The notes under the pieces: generated by a model
The model's database searches: none
Told to the model about the DNA's origin: nothing
The model's input: the letters and a program-made list of their open reading frames with translations, nothing else
Assembly (NCBI RefSeq): GCF_001439845.1
Contig: NZ_JYLO01000002.1
Location: forward strand, 457,970-521,969
Source of the DNA: Pseudomonas lactis
GTDB lineage: Bacteria > Pseudomonadota > Gammaproteobacteria > Pseudomonadales > Pseudomonadaceae
Length of the DNA: 64,000 bases
Direction of reading: 5' to 3'
Shown: one piece after another, positions 25,942 through 35,334 of the stretch
How positions within the stretch are numbered: position 1 is the stretch's first letter
Layout of the letters: every line of letters starts with the position of its first letter
Position numbers and translations under genes: made by a program

Positions 25942-26092
25942 GCGATCGACGCTCTGCGATCGTGTGGTCGTTCCCACGCTCTGCGTGGGAATGCCTCAGG
26001 GACGCTCTGCGTCCGCTGTGGTGACGCAGAGCGTCACAGGCTGCATTCCCACGCGGAGCGTGGGAACGATCGCGGAGCGTGGGAACGATCGG
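25942..26092. repeat. Composite palindromic repeat inside the NAGGN operon
   Basis: Outer inverted arms CGTTCCCACGCTCTGCGTGG (plus GAATGC) and its near-complement at 26043–26068 are each self-complementary around GCGTGGGAACG-type sequence; inside lie GGACGCTCTGCGTCC and GTGACGCAGAGCGTCAC, and a partial extra copy follows (26069–26090). A related GCGATCG...CGATCG hairpin precedes it (25942–25962). It stands between the ngg stop (26096) and the peptidase start (25919). Confidence 0.82.
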
Positions 26093-26095
26093 TAG

Positions 26096-27841
26096 TCAGG
26101 TAGCTGGCTGACTGTGTGGAAACAACAAATCCACAAACTTCTCAGCCGTAGGTTGCGGTTCATGGTTGGCCAAGCCGGCCCGTTCGTTGGCTTCGATAAA
26201 GACATACTCTGGCTGGTCGGCCGCAGGCACCATCAGGTCCAGGCCGACCATGGGAATATCCAGGGCACGGGCCGCGCGGACAGCCGCGTCCACCAGCGTC
26301 GGATGCAAGATCGCCGTGACATCTTCCAGGCAACCCCCGGTGTGCAGGTTGGCGGTGCGTCGCACGGCCAGTTGCACGCCACGGGGCAGGATGCTGTTGT
26401 AGTCGTAACCTGCGGCTTTGAGGGTGCGCTCGGTTTCTGCATCCAGCGGGATTTTGCTCTCGCCATCGGTGGCCGCCTGGCGACGACGGCTTTGTGCCTG
26501 GATCAACGCGCGAATCGAATGTTGACCGTCGCCGATCACTTCGGCAGGGCGGCGAATCGCAGCCGCGACCACTTCAAAACCGATCACCAGGATGCGCAGG
26601 TCCAGGCCTTCGTGGAAGCTTTCCAGCAACACGCGGCTGTCGAACTGGCGCGCCGCTTCAACCGCCTGCTGCACCTCCTCGATGCTCTGCAAATCCACGG
26701 CGACGCCATGGCCTTGCTCGCCGTCCAGCGGCTTGACCACGATGCGCTGGTGTTCGTCGAGAAACTCCAGGTTGTCGTCGGCACTGCCGGCCAACTGTTG
26801 CACCGGCACCTGCAGGCCTGCGGCCTTGAGCACCTTGTGGGTCAGGCTCTTGTCCTGGCACAGGGTCATGCTGATGGCGCTGGTCAGGTCGCTCAGGGAT
26901 TCACGGCAACGCACCCGACGCCCGCCGTGGCTGAGGGTGAACAGGCCCGCATCGGCATCGTCCACTTGCACATCAATACCGCGCCGATGGGCTTCTTCGA
27001 CAATGATGCGCGCGTAAGGGTTGAACTCCGCCTGGGGCCCCGGGCCCAGGAATAGCGGTTGATTGATGCCGTTCTTGCGCTTGATTGCAAAGGTGGTCAA
27101 CGCCCGAAAGCCGAGCTTGGCGTAAAGGCTCTTGGCCTGGCGATTATCGTGCAGCACCGACAGGTCCAGGTAGCTCAAGCCTCGGCTCATGAAGTGCTCC
27201 ACCAAGTGGCGCACCAACACTTCACCGACGCCAGGGCGCGTGCATTGAGGGTCGACGGCCAGGCACCAGAGGCTGCAACCATTCTCTGGGTCGTGGAAGG
27301 CCTTGTGATGGTTGAGGCCCATCACGCTGCCAATCACCGCGCCGCTGTCTTCATCTTCGGCCAGCCAGTACACCGGGCCGCCTTGATGGCGTGGGGTAAG
27401 GCGCTCCGGGTCGACGGGTAGCATCCCGCGCCCCTGGTACAAGTGGTTGACCGCTTGCCAGTCGGCCTCGCTCTGCACCCGGCGAATGCGGAAGCCGCGA
27501 AACACCCGGGTGGCCGGGCGGTAGTCGGTGAACCACAGGCGCAGGGTGTCGGACGGGTCGAGGAACAGTTGCTGCGGGTCAATGCCCAGGATCTGCTGGG
27601 GTGCGGCCACGTACAGTGCGATATCGCGCTCGCCGGGCTGCTCGTTGAGCAGTTCCTGGGCCAGGCTTGCCGGGTCGGGAAAGGTGTGGCCGATCAACAA
27701 CCGGCCCCAGCCGCAATGCACGGCAATCGGGTCGGCGGCCAGCGCGCTGCCATCTTCGGCCAGGCGCGCTTGCAGGCGCTCGTAGGTCGGCGCCTGGCCT
27801 TTGAGTAAGCGTTGGCTGTAAGCCGCGGCATTCGGTTTCAT
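26096..27841 (-). CDS. ngg: N-acetylglutaminylglutamine synthetase
   Basis: A 581-residue bifunctional protein. A GNAT acetyltransferase domain covers about residues 120–265 (Q-x-x-G-x-G/A-type CoA loop DPQCTRPGVGEVLVRHLV near 213), and an ATP-grasp ligase domain covers about 290–575 (IVVKPLDGEQGHGVAVDLQS near 371). It acetylates and joins glutamines to make N-acetylglutaminylglutamine; the neighbour asnO then amidates it. The product, NAGGN, protects cells from osmotic stress in the cytosol. Start MKPNAAAYSQRLLKGQAPTY at 27841. The stop of asnO is 3 bases upstream, so the two are co-transcribed. Confidence 0.9.
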   Translation of the reverse strand: MKPNAAAYSQRLLKGQAPTYERLQARLAEDGSALAADPIAVHCGWGRLLIGHTFPDPASLAQELLNEQPGERDIALYVAAPQQILGIDPQQLFLDPSDTLRLWFTDYRPATRVFRGFRIRRVQSEADWQAVNHLYQGRGMLPVDPERLTPRHQGGPVYWLAEDEDSGAVIGSVMGLNHHKAFHDPENGCSLWCLAVDPQCTRPGVGEVLVRHLVEHFMSRGLSYLDLSVLHDNRQAKSLYAKLGFRALTTFAIKRKNGINQPLFLGPGPQAEFNPYARIIVEEAHRRGIDVQVDDADAGLFTLSHGGRRVRCRESLSDLTSAISMTLCQDKSLTHKVLKAAGLQVPVQQLAGSADDNLEFLDEHQRIVVKPLDGEQGHGVAVDLQSIEEVQQAVEAARQFDSRVLLESFHEGLDLRILVIGFEVVAAAIRRPAEVIGDGQHSIRALIQAQSRRRQAATDGESKIPLDAETERTLKAAGYDYNSILPRGVQLAVRRTANLHTGGCLEDVTAILHPTLVDAAVRAARALDIPMVGLDLMVPAADQPEYVFIEANERAGLANHEPQPTAEKFVDLLFPHSQPAT

Positions 27842-27844
27842 CGA

Positions 27845-29617
27845 TCAGATTCCTTGTTCGCTCAGCCACAGGTTCAGCGCCGCCAACTGCCACAATTTGG
27901 AGCCGCGCAGTGGGGTCAGTTGGCCTTGCGGGTCGGTGAGCAAGCGGTCGAGCATGGCCGGGTTGAACAGCCCGCGATCCTGGCTCGGGTCCAGCAGCAA
28001 CTCGCGCACCCAGTTCAAGGTATCGCCCTGCAGGTGCTTGAGGCCGGGTACGGGGAAGTAGCCTTTCTTGCGGTCGATGACTTCGCTGGGGATCACCCGG
28101 CGCGCCGCCTCCTTGAGCACCTGTTTGCCGCCATCGGGTAGCTTGAACTGGGCCGGCACACGGGCCGAGAGTTCTACCAGGCGGTAATCGAGGAACGGCG
28201 TGCGCGCCTCCAGACCCCAGGCCATGGTCATGTTGTCGACGCGTTTGACCGGATCGTCTACCAGCATCACGGTGCTGTCCAGGCGTAGGGCCTTGTCCAC
28301 GGCCGCGTCGGCGCCGGGCATTGCGAAATGCTCGCGCACGAAGTCGCCGGCAGCGTCGTTGGCGGTCAGCCATTTGGGCGCGACGGTGGCCGCGTAGTCG
28401 TCGTAGCTGCGGTCGAAAAACGCCTCGCGATAGGCCGCATAAGGGTCGCTGGCGCCGTCCACTTGCGGGTACCAGTGGTAACCGGCGAACAACTCATCGG
28501 CGCCCTGGCCGCTCTGTACCACTTTGCAATGCTTGGCCACTTCCCGCGACAGCAGGTAGAAGGCGATGCAGTCATGGCTGACCATCGGCTCGCTCATGGC
28601 GCGGAAGGCTGCCGGCAGCTGCTCGATGATCTCGCTTTCGGCGATGCGCAGTTGGTGGTGATGGGTGCCGTAGTGTTTGGCGATCAGGTCTGAATACTGA
28701 AACTCATCGCCACGCTCGCCGCCGGCGTCTTCAAAGCCGATGGAGAAGGTCGACAAATCCTCCACGCCCACTTCGCGCAGCAGGCCGACGAGCATGCTCG
28801 AGTCGACGCCGCCTGACAGCAACACACCCACATCCACCGCCGCACGTTGGCGGATGGCCACGGCTTCGCGGGTGCTGTCGAGCACGCGGTCGGTCCAGTC
28901 TTCCAGGGTCAGGTGTTTTTCATCTTCATGGGGGCCATAGGGCAGGGTCCACCAGGTTTTCTGTTCGGTTTTGCCGCTGGCGTCGATGCGCATCCAACTG
29001 GCAGGCGGCAGTTTTTCAATTCCCGCCAACAGCGTGCGCGGCGCGGGGACCACTGCGTGGAAATTCAGGTAGTGGTTGAGGGCGACCGGATCCAGGATCG
29101 GGTTGATATCCCCACCTTTGAGCAACGCTGGCAACGCCGAGGCAAAGCGCAGGCGTTGGCCGGTGCGCGACAGGTAAAGAGGTTTGACCCCCAGACGGTC
29201 GCGGGCGATGAACAGGCGCTGGGCATCACGCTCCCAAATGACAAAGGCGAACATACCGTTGAGCTTGGGCAGCAACGCTTCGCCCCAGGCGTGGTAGCCC
29301 TTGAGCAGCACTTCGGTGTCGCCGCCGGAATAGAAGGCGTAACCCAGGGCTTCCAGCTCTTGGCGCAGCTCCGGGAAATTATAGATAGCGCCATTGAAGG
29401 CCAGGGACAGCCCCAGATGGGCGTCGACCATCGGTTGGGCGGAGCCGTCCGACAGGTCCATGATTTTCAGGCGGCGGTGGCCCAGGGCAATCGGCCCTTG
29501 GGCATGAAAACCCCAGGCGTCGGGGCCTCGGGGGGCGAGGTGATGGGTGATGCGTTCTACGGCTGCCAGATCGGCAGGTTGAAGATCAAAGCGTAACTCG
29601 CCAGCTAGTCCACACAT
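27845..29617 (-). CDS. asnO: N-acetylglutaminylglutamine amidotransferase
   Basis: A 590-residue class-II glutamine amidotransferase of the asparagine-synthetase type. The N-terminal Cys nucleophile is MCGLAGELRF (mature Cys1), glutaminase motifs FNGAIYNFPELR and LGHRRLKIMDLS lie within 60–110, and the synthetase half has the PPi motif LLSGGVDSSMLVGLL near residue 261. It forms the terminal amide of NAGGN. It is first in the minus-strand operon with the start at 29617; the promoter probably lies in 29618–29753. Sequence alone distinguishes it from AsnB only through context with ngg and the M42 peptidase. Confidence 0.9.
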   Translation of the reverse strand: MCGLAGELRFDLQPADLAAVERITHHLAPRGPDAWGFHAQGPIALGHRRLKIMDLSDGSAQPMVDAHLGLSLAFNGAIYNFPELRQELEALGYAFYSGGDTEVLLKGYHAWGEALLPKLNGMFAFVIWERDAQRLFIARDRLGVKPLYLSRTGQRLRFASALPALLKGGDINPILDPVALNHYLNFHAVVPAPRTLLAGIEKLPPASWMRIDASGKTEQKTWWTLPYGPHEDEKHLTLEDWTDRVLDSTREAVAIRQRAAVDVGVLLSGGVDSSMLVGLLREVGVEDLSTFSIGFEDAGGERGDEFQYSDLIAKHYGTHHHQLRIAESEIIEQLPAAFRAMSEPMVSHDCIAFYLLSREVAKHCKVVQSGQGADELFAGYHWYPQVDGASDPYAAYREAFFDRSYDDYAATVAPKWLTANDAAGDFVREHFAMPGADAAVDKALRLDSTVMLVDDPVKRVDNMTMAWGLEARTPFLDYRLVELSARVPAQFKLPDGGKQVLKEAARRVIPSEVIDRKKGYFPVPGLKHLQGDTLNWVRELLLDPSQDRGLFNPAMLDRLLTDPQGQLTPLRGSKLWQLAALNLWLSEQGI

Positions 29618-29753
29618 AAATTCCTTACCGGTTTTTCCGTTGGGGAGGGGTCAGCACTCAATACGCCCAAACGGGCGCGTACCCAGAAACTGACCCAGTG
29701 CTATGCGTGGAGTTTTAGACCGATAAGTTATAAGGCCGCTAACCACTTTGCCA

Positions 29754-31754
29754 TCAATCGGTCTCTTTGCGGGGCGCGGCTTGGCCTCGAACCAGAGCCC
29801 GCAGGGCAAAGCGGTTGGGATGGCAAGCCTCGGCTACGCTGGTTGGCACTGGCAGGGGCTCATCACTCAGCCAAGCAGCCAGCAGTTCGCCGCACAACGG
29901 CGCAGTGATCAGGCCGCGCGAGCCATGGCCGCTGTTCAGATAGAGCCCCGGCAACCACGGGCATGGCGTTTGCGGCACTTGCCGGGCGTCTTTGCCCAGT
30001 ACCGCATAAGCCTGCTCAAACGCCGCATGGTCAGCCAGTGGCCCAACGATGGGCAGATAGTCAGGGCTGGTACAACGAAACGCGGCACGGCCCTCCAGCT
30101 GTTCGGGCGCCAAGCGATCAGCACCCAGGCGCTGCAGCAGGTCGGTAGAAATCTCACCCAGCATCTGCAGGTTGCCGTGGTGTTCGGCGGGCGTGGGCGT
30201 GAGGTCCTGATTGGTGAAGTCAAAACTGGCGCCCAGGGTGTGTTCGCCAAGCCGAGCCGGTGCGACGTAGCCCTCGGCACAGACGACAGTGGCCAGGGCC
30301 TTACTTGCCGGGGTTTGCGCCAGCCGCGTGATCTGCCCACGGATGCGCTTGAGCGGCATGTCGGCACTGAAGGGGAAACGCTTGATCTCCGCAGCCCCGG
30401 CGAGCACCACGACACTGGCGCTGGCCAGCACGCGGTCACCGGCGCGGGCTTGCCACTGGTCGTCGAGCCGGTGCAGTTCCAGTGCCTCGTGGTGGGTGAG
30501 CACTTCAATCAGGGGATGTTTCGCCTGCCACTGGCACAGCGCGGGTGGATGCACCCAACCGCCCTGTGGAAAAAACAACCCGCCGTGGGCCAGTTCGATT
30601 CCCGCCTTTTGCTGCGCCTGCTCGCGGTCCAGCAGGTGCAGCAGGTCTGGAGCGAAGGCGTGTGCCAATTGAGCCTGACGCTGGCTCTCTTTGGCATCAA
30701 ACGCCAGTTGCAACACGCCACAGCCGTCCCAATCGACGCCTCGGTGCAAGTGTTCCAGCAGACGCCGGGTGTGGCCAAAACCGCTGAGTATCAGTTGGGA
30801 CAAGGCCGTGCCATGGGCCGAAAGCTTGAGGTACAACACACCCTGTGGGTTGCCCGAAGCTTCCTGTGCCAGGCCGGCGTGGCGCTCCAGCAGGCTGACA
30901 CGCCAGCCACGGGCGGCGAGGCTGGCGGCGGTCGCACAGCCGGCCAAGCCGCCGCCGATGACCAGGGCGTGACGTTCACCCTCGATGGCGGGAGGCCGGG
31001 CGAACCAGGGTTTACGTGGGGCTGGCGCGGGAGCGTCCTCGGGCCAGCCGAGAAACTCCCCACGCAGGATCTCCCATTTATGCCCGATGCCCGGCGTGCG
31101 TTTCATCTTGAACCCGGCGGCATTGATCAACCGCCTTACCCAGCCGGTGCTGGTGAAGGTGCTGATGGTCGAACCTGGAGCCGCCAGGCGTGCCAGTTGG
31201 GCGAACAGCTCGGCGGTCCACATGTCGGGGTTTTTCGCCGGAGCGAACCCGTCGAGAAACCACGCATCGATTTGGGCGTCCAGTTGCGGCAATTGTTCCA
31301 GCGCATCGCCGATCAGCAGGGTCAGGGTCACGCGGCCGTTGTCCAGTACCAGGCGTTGGAAGCCCTGGTGGATGGCAATGTAGTGCGCCAGCAGTTGCTC
31401 GGCCAAGGGTTGCAGCTCGGGCCAGAGGGCGAGGGCGCGTTGCAGGTCGGCATGGCTGAGCGGGTATTTTTCCACGCTGACAAAGTGCAGTCGCGCACCG
31501 GCCACCGCGTGCTGTTGGAACAACTGCCAGGCGCAGAGGAAATTCAAGCCGGTGCCGAAGCCAGTCTCACCAATCACCAGGCGCCCACCTGCCGGCAAGG
31601 CGGCGAAGCGTTCCTGCAAGCGGTTCTGCTCCAGGAACACGTAGCGGGTTTCTTCCAGGCCCGACTGGTCGGAGAAATACACATCGTCGAACACCCGCGA
31701 ATGCGGGCGGCCTTGATCATCCCAGTCGAGCTGGGCGTGGGTGATGGGGTTCAT
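29754..31754 (-). CDS. mnmC: Bifunctional tRNA wobble-uridine modification enzyme MnmC
   Basis: A 666-residue two-domain protein. The N-terminal methyltransferase half (residues 1–240) has the SAM motif GETGFGTGLNFLCAW near 62 and a DAWFLDGFAPAKNPDMW block near 178; the C-terminal FAD oxidoreductase half starts ALVIGGGLAGCATAAS near 264 and continues with ASGNPQGVLYLKL. It completes the 5-methylaminomethyl-2-thiouridine at position 34 of several tRNAs (oxidative removal of carboxymethyl, then methylation). Single gene; it converges with nothing and stops 1 bp short of a divergent leader region (29618–29753). Confidence 0.93.
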   Translation of the reverse strand: MNPITHAQLDWDDQGRPHSRVFDDVYFSDQSGLEETRYVFLEQNRLQERFAALPAGGRLVIGETGFGTGLNFLCAWQLFQQHAVAGARLHFVSVEKYPLSHADLQRALALWPELQPLAEQLLAHYIAIHQGFQRLVLDNGRVTLTLLIGDALEQLPQLDAQIDAWFLDGFAPAKNPDMWTAELFAQLARLAAPGSTISTFTSTGWVRRLINAAGFKMKRTPGIGHKWEILRGEFLGWPEDAPAPAPRKPWFARPPAIEGERHALVIGGGLAGCATAASLAARGWRVSLLERHAGLAQEASGNPQGVLYLKLSAHGTALSQLILSGFGHTRRLLEHLHRGVDWDGCGVLQLAFDAKESQRQAQLAHAFAPDLLHLLDREQAQQKAGIELAHGGLFFPQGGWVHPPALCQWQAKHPLIEVLTHHEALELHRLDDQWQARAGDRVLASASVVVLAGAAEIKRFPFSADMPLKRIRGQITRLAQTPASKALATVVCAEGYVAPARLGEHTLGASFDFTNQDLTPTPAEHHGNLQMLGEISTDLLQRLGADRLAPEQLEGRAAFRCTSPDYLPIVGPLADHAAFEQAYAVLGKDARQVPQTPCPWLPGLYLNSGHGSRGLITAPLCGELLAAWLSDEPLPVPTSVAEACHPNRFALRALVRGQAAPRKETD

Positions 31755-31909
31755 GGCGGCTCAGAAAAATGAAAGCGGGCAAAGGCAAGGCGGCCATTCT
31801 AGCCGATCAGGAGGCGTTGAATTGATCCATGGCAAGGCTGGGTTGTATTTCCTTGCGCGTGTCTTGGCCCAATCCGCTAGTCTTGAGCCATCTTGAAACG
31901 GAGCTGCCC

Positions 31910-33424
31910 ATGTTCGAATCCGCCGAAATCGGTCACGCCATCGACAAAGACACCTACGACGCCGAAGTGCCGGCCCTGCGGGAAGCCTTGCTGGAGGTTC
32001 AGTATGAGCTGCAACAGCAGAAGCGCTTCCCGGTGATCATCCTGATCAACGGCATCGAGGGCGCGGGCAAGGGTGAAACCGTCAAGCTGCTCAATGAATG
32101 GATGGACCCGCGCCTGATCGAAGTGCGCACCTTCGACCAGCAGACCGACGAAGAACTGGCGCGCCCACCGGCCTGGCGCTACTGGCGGCAACTGCCGGCC
32201 AAGGGCCGCATGGGCATTTTCTTCGGCAACTGGTACAGCCAGATGCTGCAAGGCCGCGTGCATGGGCAGATCAAGGATGCGCGCCTGGACCAGGCCATCG
32301 CCGGCGCCGAGCGTCTGGAAAAGATGCTCTGCGATGAAGGTGCGCTGATCTTCAAGTTCTGGTTCCACCTGTCCAAAAAACAGATGAAGGCGCGCCTCAA
32401 GGCCCTGGCCGACGACCCGCTGCACAGCTGGCGCATCAGCCCATTGGACTGGCAGCAGTCCAAGACCTACGACAAGTTCGTGCATTTCGGTGAGCGCGTG
32501 CTGCGCCGTACCAGCCGCGATTACGCGCCGTGGCATGTGATCGAAGGTGTCGACCCGCATTACCGTGGGCTGACCGTGGGCAAGATCCTGCTGGATGGGC
32601 TGCAAAGTGCCCTGAAGCAGGCCAAGGTCAAGGCCAGCGGCATGAACCCGGCGCCGTTGCTGGCCTCGGTGGACCAAAAGAGCCTGCTCGACAGCCTCGA
32701 CATGACCCTGCGCCTGGACAAGGACGATTACGAAGAACAACTGATTACCGAGCAGGCACGCTTCTCTGGCCTGATGCGCGACAAACGCATGCGCAAGCAC
32801 GCCCTGGTGAGCGTGTTCGAGGGCAACGACGCGGCGGGCAAGGGCGGGGCGATCCGCCGTGTGGCGGCGGCGCTGGACCCGCGTCAGTACCATATCGTAC
32901 CGATTGCCGCGCCCAGCGAAGACGAACGCGCCCAGCCTTATCTATGGCGGTTCTGGCAGAAGATCCCGGCGCGCGGCATGTTCACCGTGTTTGACCGCTC
33001 CTGGTACGGCCGCGTACTGGTGGAGCGTATCGAAGGCTTCTGCACCCCGGCGGACTGGATGCGCGCCTATGGGGAGATCAATGACTTCGAAGAGCAACTG
33101 CGCGATGCGGGGGTGATCGTGGTCAAGTTCTGGCTGGCCATCGACAAGGAGACGCAGCTGGAGCGCTTCCAGGCCCGTGAAGAAATCCCCTTCAAACGCT
33201 TCAAGATCACCGAAGACGACTGGCGCAACCGCGACAAGTGGGACGACTATCGCGCGGCGGTGGGCGACATGGTTGACCGCACCAGCACCGAGGTGGCGCC
33301 CTGGACGCTGGTGGAAGCCAACGACAAGCGCTGGGCGCGGGTCAAGGTGCTGCGCACCATCAACCGTGCGCTGGAAGAGGCGTTTGATAAAAGCGATAAG
33401 CACGACAAAAAGAAAAAGAAATAG
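31910..33424 (+). CDS. pap: Polyphosphate:AMP phosphotransferase
   Basis: A 504-residue fusion of two PPK2-family domains. Each carries a Walker A: GIEGAGKGETVKL near residue 48 and GNDAAGKGGAIRR near 307, with the second also showing the Walker B/lid DRSWYGRVLVERIEGF near 364. It transfers phosphate from polyphosphate to AMP, making ADP, and so helps recycle nucleotides under stress. The ATG at 31910 is used because GGAG lies 8 bases upstream; a frame from 31829 would add 27 residues from the mnmC promoter region. It runs divergent to mnmC. Confidence 0.92.
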   Translation: MFESAEIGHAIDKDTYDAEVPALREALLEVQYELQQQKRFPVIILINGIEGAGKGETVKLLNEWMDPRLIEVRTFDQQTDEELARPPAWRYWRQLPAKGRMGIFFGNWYSQMLQGRVHGQIKDARLDQAIAGAERLEKMLCDEGALIFKFWFHLSKKQMKARLKALADDPLHSWRISPLDWQQSKTYDKFVHFGERVLRRTSRDYAPWHVIEGVDPHYRGLTVGKILLDGLQSALKQAKVKASGMNPAPLLASVDQKSLLDSLDMTLRLDKDDYEEQLITEQARFSGLMRDKRMRKHALVSVFEGNDAAGKGGAIRRVAAALDPRQYHIVPIAAPSEDERAQPYLWRFWQKIPARGMFTVFDRSWYGRVLVERIEGFCTPADWMRAYGEINDFEEQLRDAGVIVVKFWLAIDKETQLERFQAREEIPFKRFKITEDDWRNRDKWDDYRAAVGDMVDRTSTEVAPWTLVEANDKRWARVKVLRTINRALEEAFDKSDKHDKKKKK

Positions 33425-33516
33425 CCCATGCTTTTGCATCCACGCAGTGAATGATCATCGCGGTCGGCCCGGCCCGGCTCTATCCTCGATCAACAACCAC
33501 AAGATCGAGGTAGCCC

Positions 33517-34701
33517 ATGCGTGAAGTAGTGATCGTCGACAGCGTGCGAACCGGCCTGGCCAAATCCTTTCGCGGCAAGTTCAACCAGACCCGTCCCGAT
33601 GACATGGCGGCCCATTGTGTCAATGCGCTGCTGGCCCGCAACGGTATCGACCCGGCGACGGTGGAAGATTGCATTGTCGGTGCCGGCTCCAACGAAGGCG
33701 CCCAGGGCTATAACATCGGGCGTAACGTGGCGGTGCTTTCGCAACTGGGTACCGGTACGGCGGGCATGACCCTTAACCGTTTCTGTTCCTCGGGCTTGCA
33801 GGCGATTGCCATTGCCGCCAACCAGATCGCTTCGGGCTGCAGCGACATCATTGTCGCCGGTGGCGTGGAGTCCATCAGCCTGACCATGAAGAGCGTCAAC
33901 ACCGATAACCTGATCAATCCGCTGCTTAAAGAACAGGTGCCGGGCATTTACTTCCCCATGGGCCAGACCGCCGAAATCGTTGCGCGGCGCTATCACGTCA
34001 GCCGCGAAGACCAGGACCTTTACGCGCTGCAAAGCCAGCAGCGCACTGCCCAGGCCCAGGCTGATGGCTTGTTCAATGATGAAATCGTGCCGATGGCGGT
34101 CAAGTACAAGGTCGAGGATAAGAACACTGGCGCGGTGCAGATCCTGGACGGCGTGGTCGACCGGGATGACTGCAACCGCCCGGACACCACCCTGGCGAGC
34201 CTCAGCGGCTTGAAGCCGGTATTTGCCGAGGATGGCTCGGTAACGGCAGGTAACTCCTCGCAGCTTTCCGACGGTGCGTCGATGACCCTGGTGATGAGCC
34301 TGGAAAAAGCCTTGGAACTGGGGCTCAAGCCTAAGGCCTTTTTCCGGGGTTTTACCGTGGCCGGTTGCGAGCCGGATGAAATGGGCATTGGCCCGGTGTT
34401 CTCGGTGCCCAAGTTGCTCAAGGCCAAGGGCTTGCAGGTGGCGGACATCGACCTGTGGGAACTCAATGAGGCCTTTGCTTCTCAGTGCCTCTACGCGCGT
34501 AATCGCCTGGAGATTGATAATGCCAAGTACAACGTCAACGGTGGCTCGATTTCCATTGGGCATCCGTTTGGCATGACCGGTTCGCGGCAGGTGGGGCACC
34601 TGGTGCGCGAGTTGCAACGGCGCAATTTGCGTTATGGGATTGTCACCATGTGCGTGGGGGGCGGGATGGGGGCCACCGGGCTTTTCGAAGCCGTGCGCTG
34701 A
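33517..34701 (+). CDS. Thiolase family acetyl-CoA C-acyltransferase
   Basis: A 394-residue thiolase. The nucleophile Cys90 is in LNRFCSSGLQAIAIAA, the catalytic His in SISIGHPFGMTGSRQ near residue 350, and the second Cys in TMCVGGGMGATGLF near 380. Thiolases cleave 3-ketoacyl-CoA (beta-oxidation) or condense acetyl-CoA. The strong Pseudomonas association with pap upstream suggests a fadA-like salvage role, but the chain-length specificity is unknown. It lies 92 bases after pap on the same strand. Confidence 0.92.
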   Translation: MREVVIVDSVRTGLAKSFRGKFNQTRPDDMAAHCVNALLARNGIDPATVEDCIVGAGSNEGAQGYNIGRNVAVLSQLGTGTAGMTLNRFCSSGLQAIAIAANQIASGCSDIIVAGGVESISLTMKSVNTDNLINPLLKEQVPGIYFPMGQTAEIVARRYHVSREDQDLYALQSQQRTAQAQADGLFNDEIVPMAVKYKVEDKNTGAVQILDGVVDRDDCNRPDTTLASLSGLKPVFAEDGSVTAGNSSQLSDGASMTLVMSLEKALELGLKPKAFFRGFTVAGCEPDEMGIGPVFSVPKLLKAKGLQVADIDLWELNEAFASQCLYARNRLEIDNAKYNVNGGSISIGHPFGMTGSRQVGHLVRELQRRNLRYGIVTMCVGGGMGATGLFEAVR

Positions 34702-34736
34702 CTGCGGTTGGAACAGCGCCAGTGTGGGAGGGCCAA

Positions 34737-34760
34737 TGTGGGAGCTGGCTTGCCTGCGAT
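34737..34760 (+). repeat. Left half of a split class-I REPIN
   Basis: Exact REP core (TGTGGGAGCTGGCTTGCCTG) pointing right. The matching inverted half is 470 bases away at 35231–35255 rather than within 90 bases. Confidence 0.82.
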
Positions 34761-34887
34761 GACGGCCTACTAGCCGATACTTCTCTCCCTGACACCCCAC
34801 AACCCAACTGTGGGAGCGGGCCTGCTCGAGAAGGCGGCCTGGCAGGCGACACTGTAATAGCGAGTACATATCCATTTCTGCGGTAAC

Positions 34888-35130
34888 GGCCACCTAGGGT
34901 TCCGCCTGACGGCGGGTCACTTTGGAAAAGCCCCAAAGTAACCAAAGGGCTCTTGCCCCACCACTCGGCACCTCGCCTAGGCTCGGTGTGCCCGAACGCA
35001 GGCTTGAATCCGTGGGCCGCCGCCACGCGCCGTCCATGGCGCGGGGCGGCTAACCCGGCGTCCTGCCGGGTTACCCACGAATTCAAACCTGCGTTCGGCC
35101 AGCGTGGTTTAACGGGGCGCTTAAGATCAA
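34888..35130. repeat. Highly structured dispersed repeat inside a REPIN
   Basis: A string of hairpins: CCGCCTGACGGCGG (34903–34916); GGGTCACTTTGG with CCAAAGTAACC (34914–34942, one mismatch); an arm GGCAC...GTGCC around GCCTAGGC (34968–34990). A three-way junction follows at 34992–35098: outer stem about 25 bp with two mismatches, a left hairpin 35019–35050 (6 + 6 bp around an A·G mismatch) and a perfect 9-bp right hairpin 35051–35073. The short open frames across it (for example 34953–35219) are not genes. Confidence 0.75.
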
Positions 35131-35230
35131 AATCAAAAGCAGATCAAGAGCCAGATCAAGAGCGGCTCGCTTCGCATCGTGGTTACCGTTGGCTGCAACA
35201 ACCTATGAAATTTATATAGATGCCTATGGC

Positions 35231-35255
35231 CATCGCTTGCAAGCCAGCTCCCCCA
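35231..35255 (-). repeat. Right half of the split class-I REPIN
   Basis: CATCGCTTGCAAGCCAGCTC (with CCCCA following) is the inverse of the class-I REP with two base changes; it pairs in type with 34737–34760 and bounds the structured repeat. Confidence 0.72.
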
Positions 35256-35334
35256 TTCAAGACTGTGACGTATCCGAACTCAGTGACTTGCCCCTAGAAT
35301 GCCTGCTCCACTTCCTCTGGCATCTGGGGCACTC

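Noticed and set aside
29748..31772. 674-residue plus-strand frame opposite mnmC
   Set aside because: Antisense shadow with no motif; mnmC has intact SAM and FAD motifs on the minus strand.
34953..35219. Open frame inside the structured repeat
   Set aside because: Coded by hairpin-forming repeat DNA; no family feature and frames shift across the stems.
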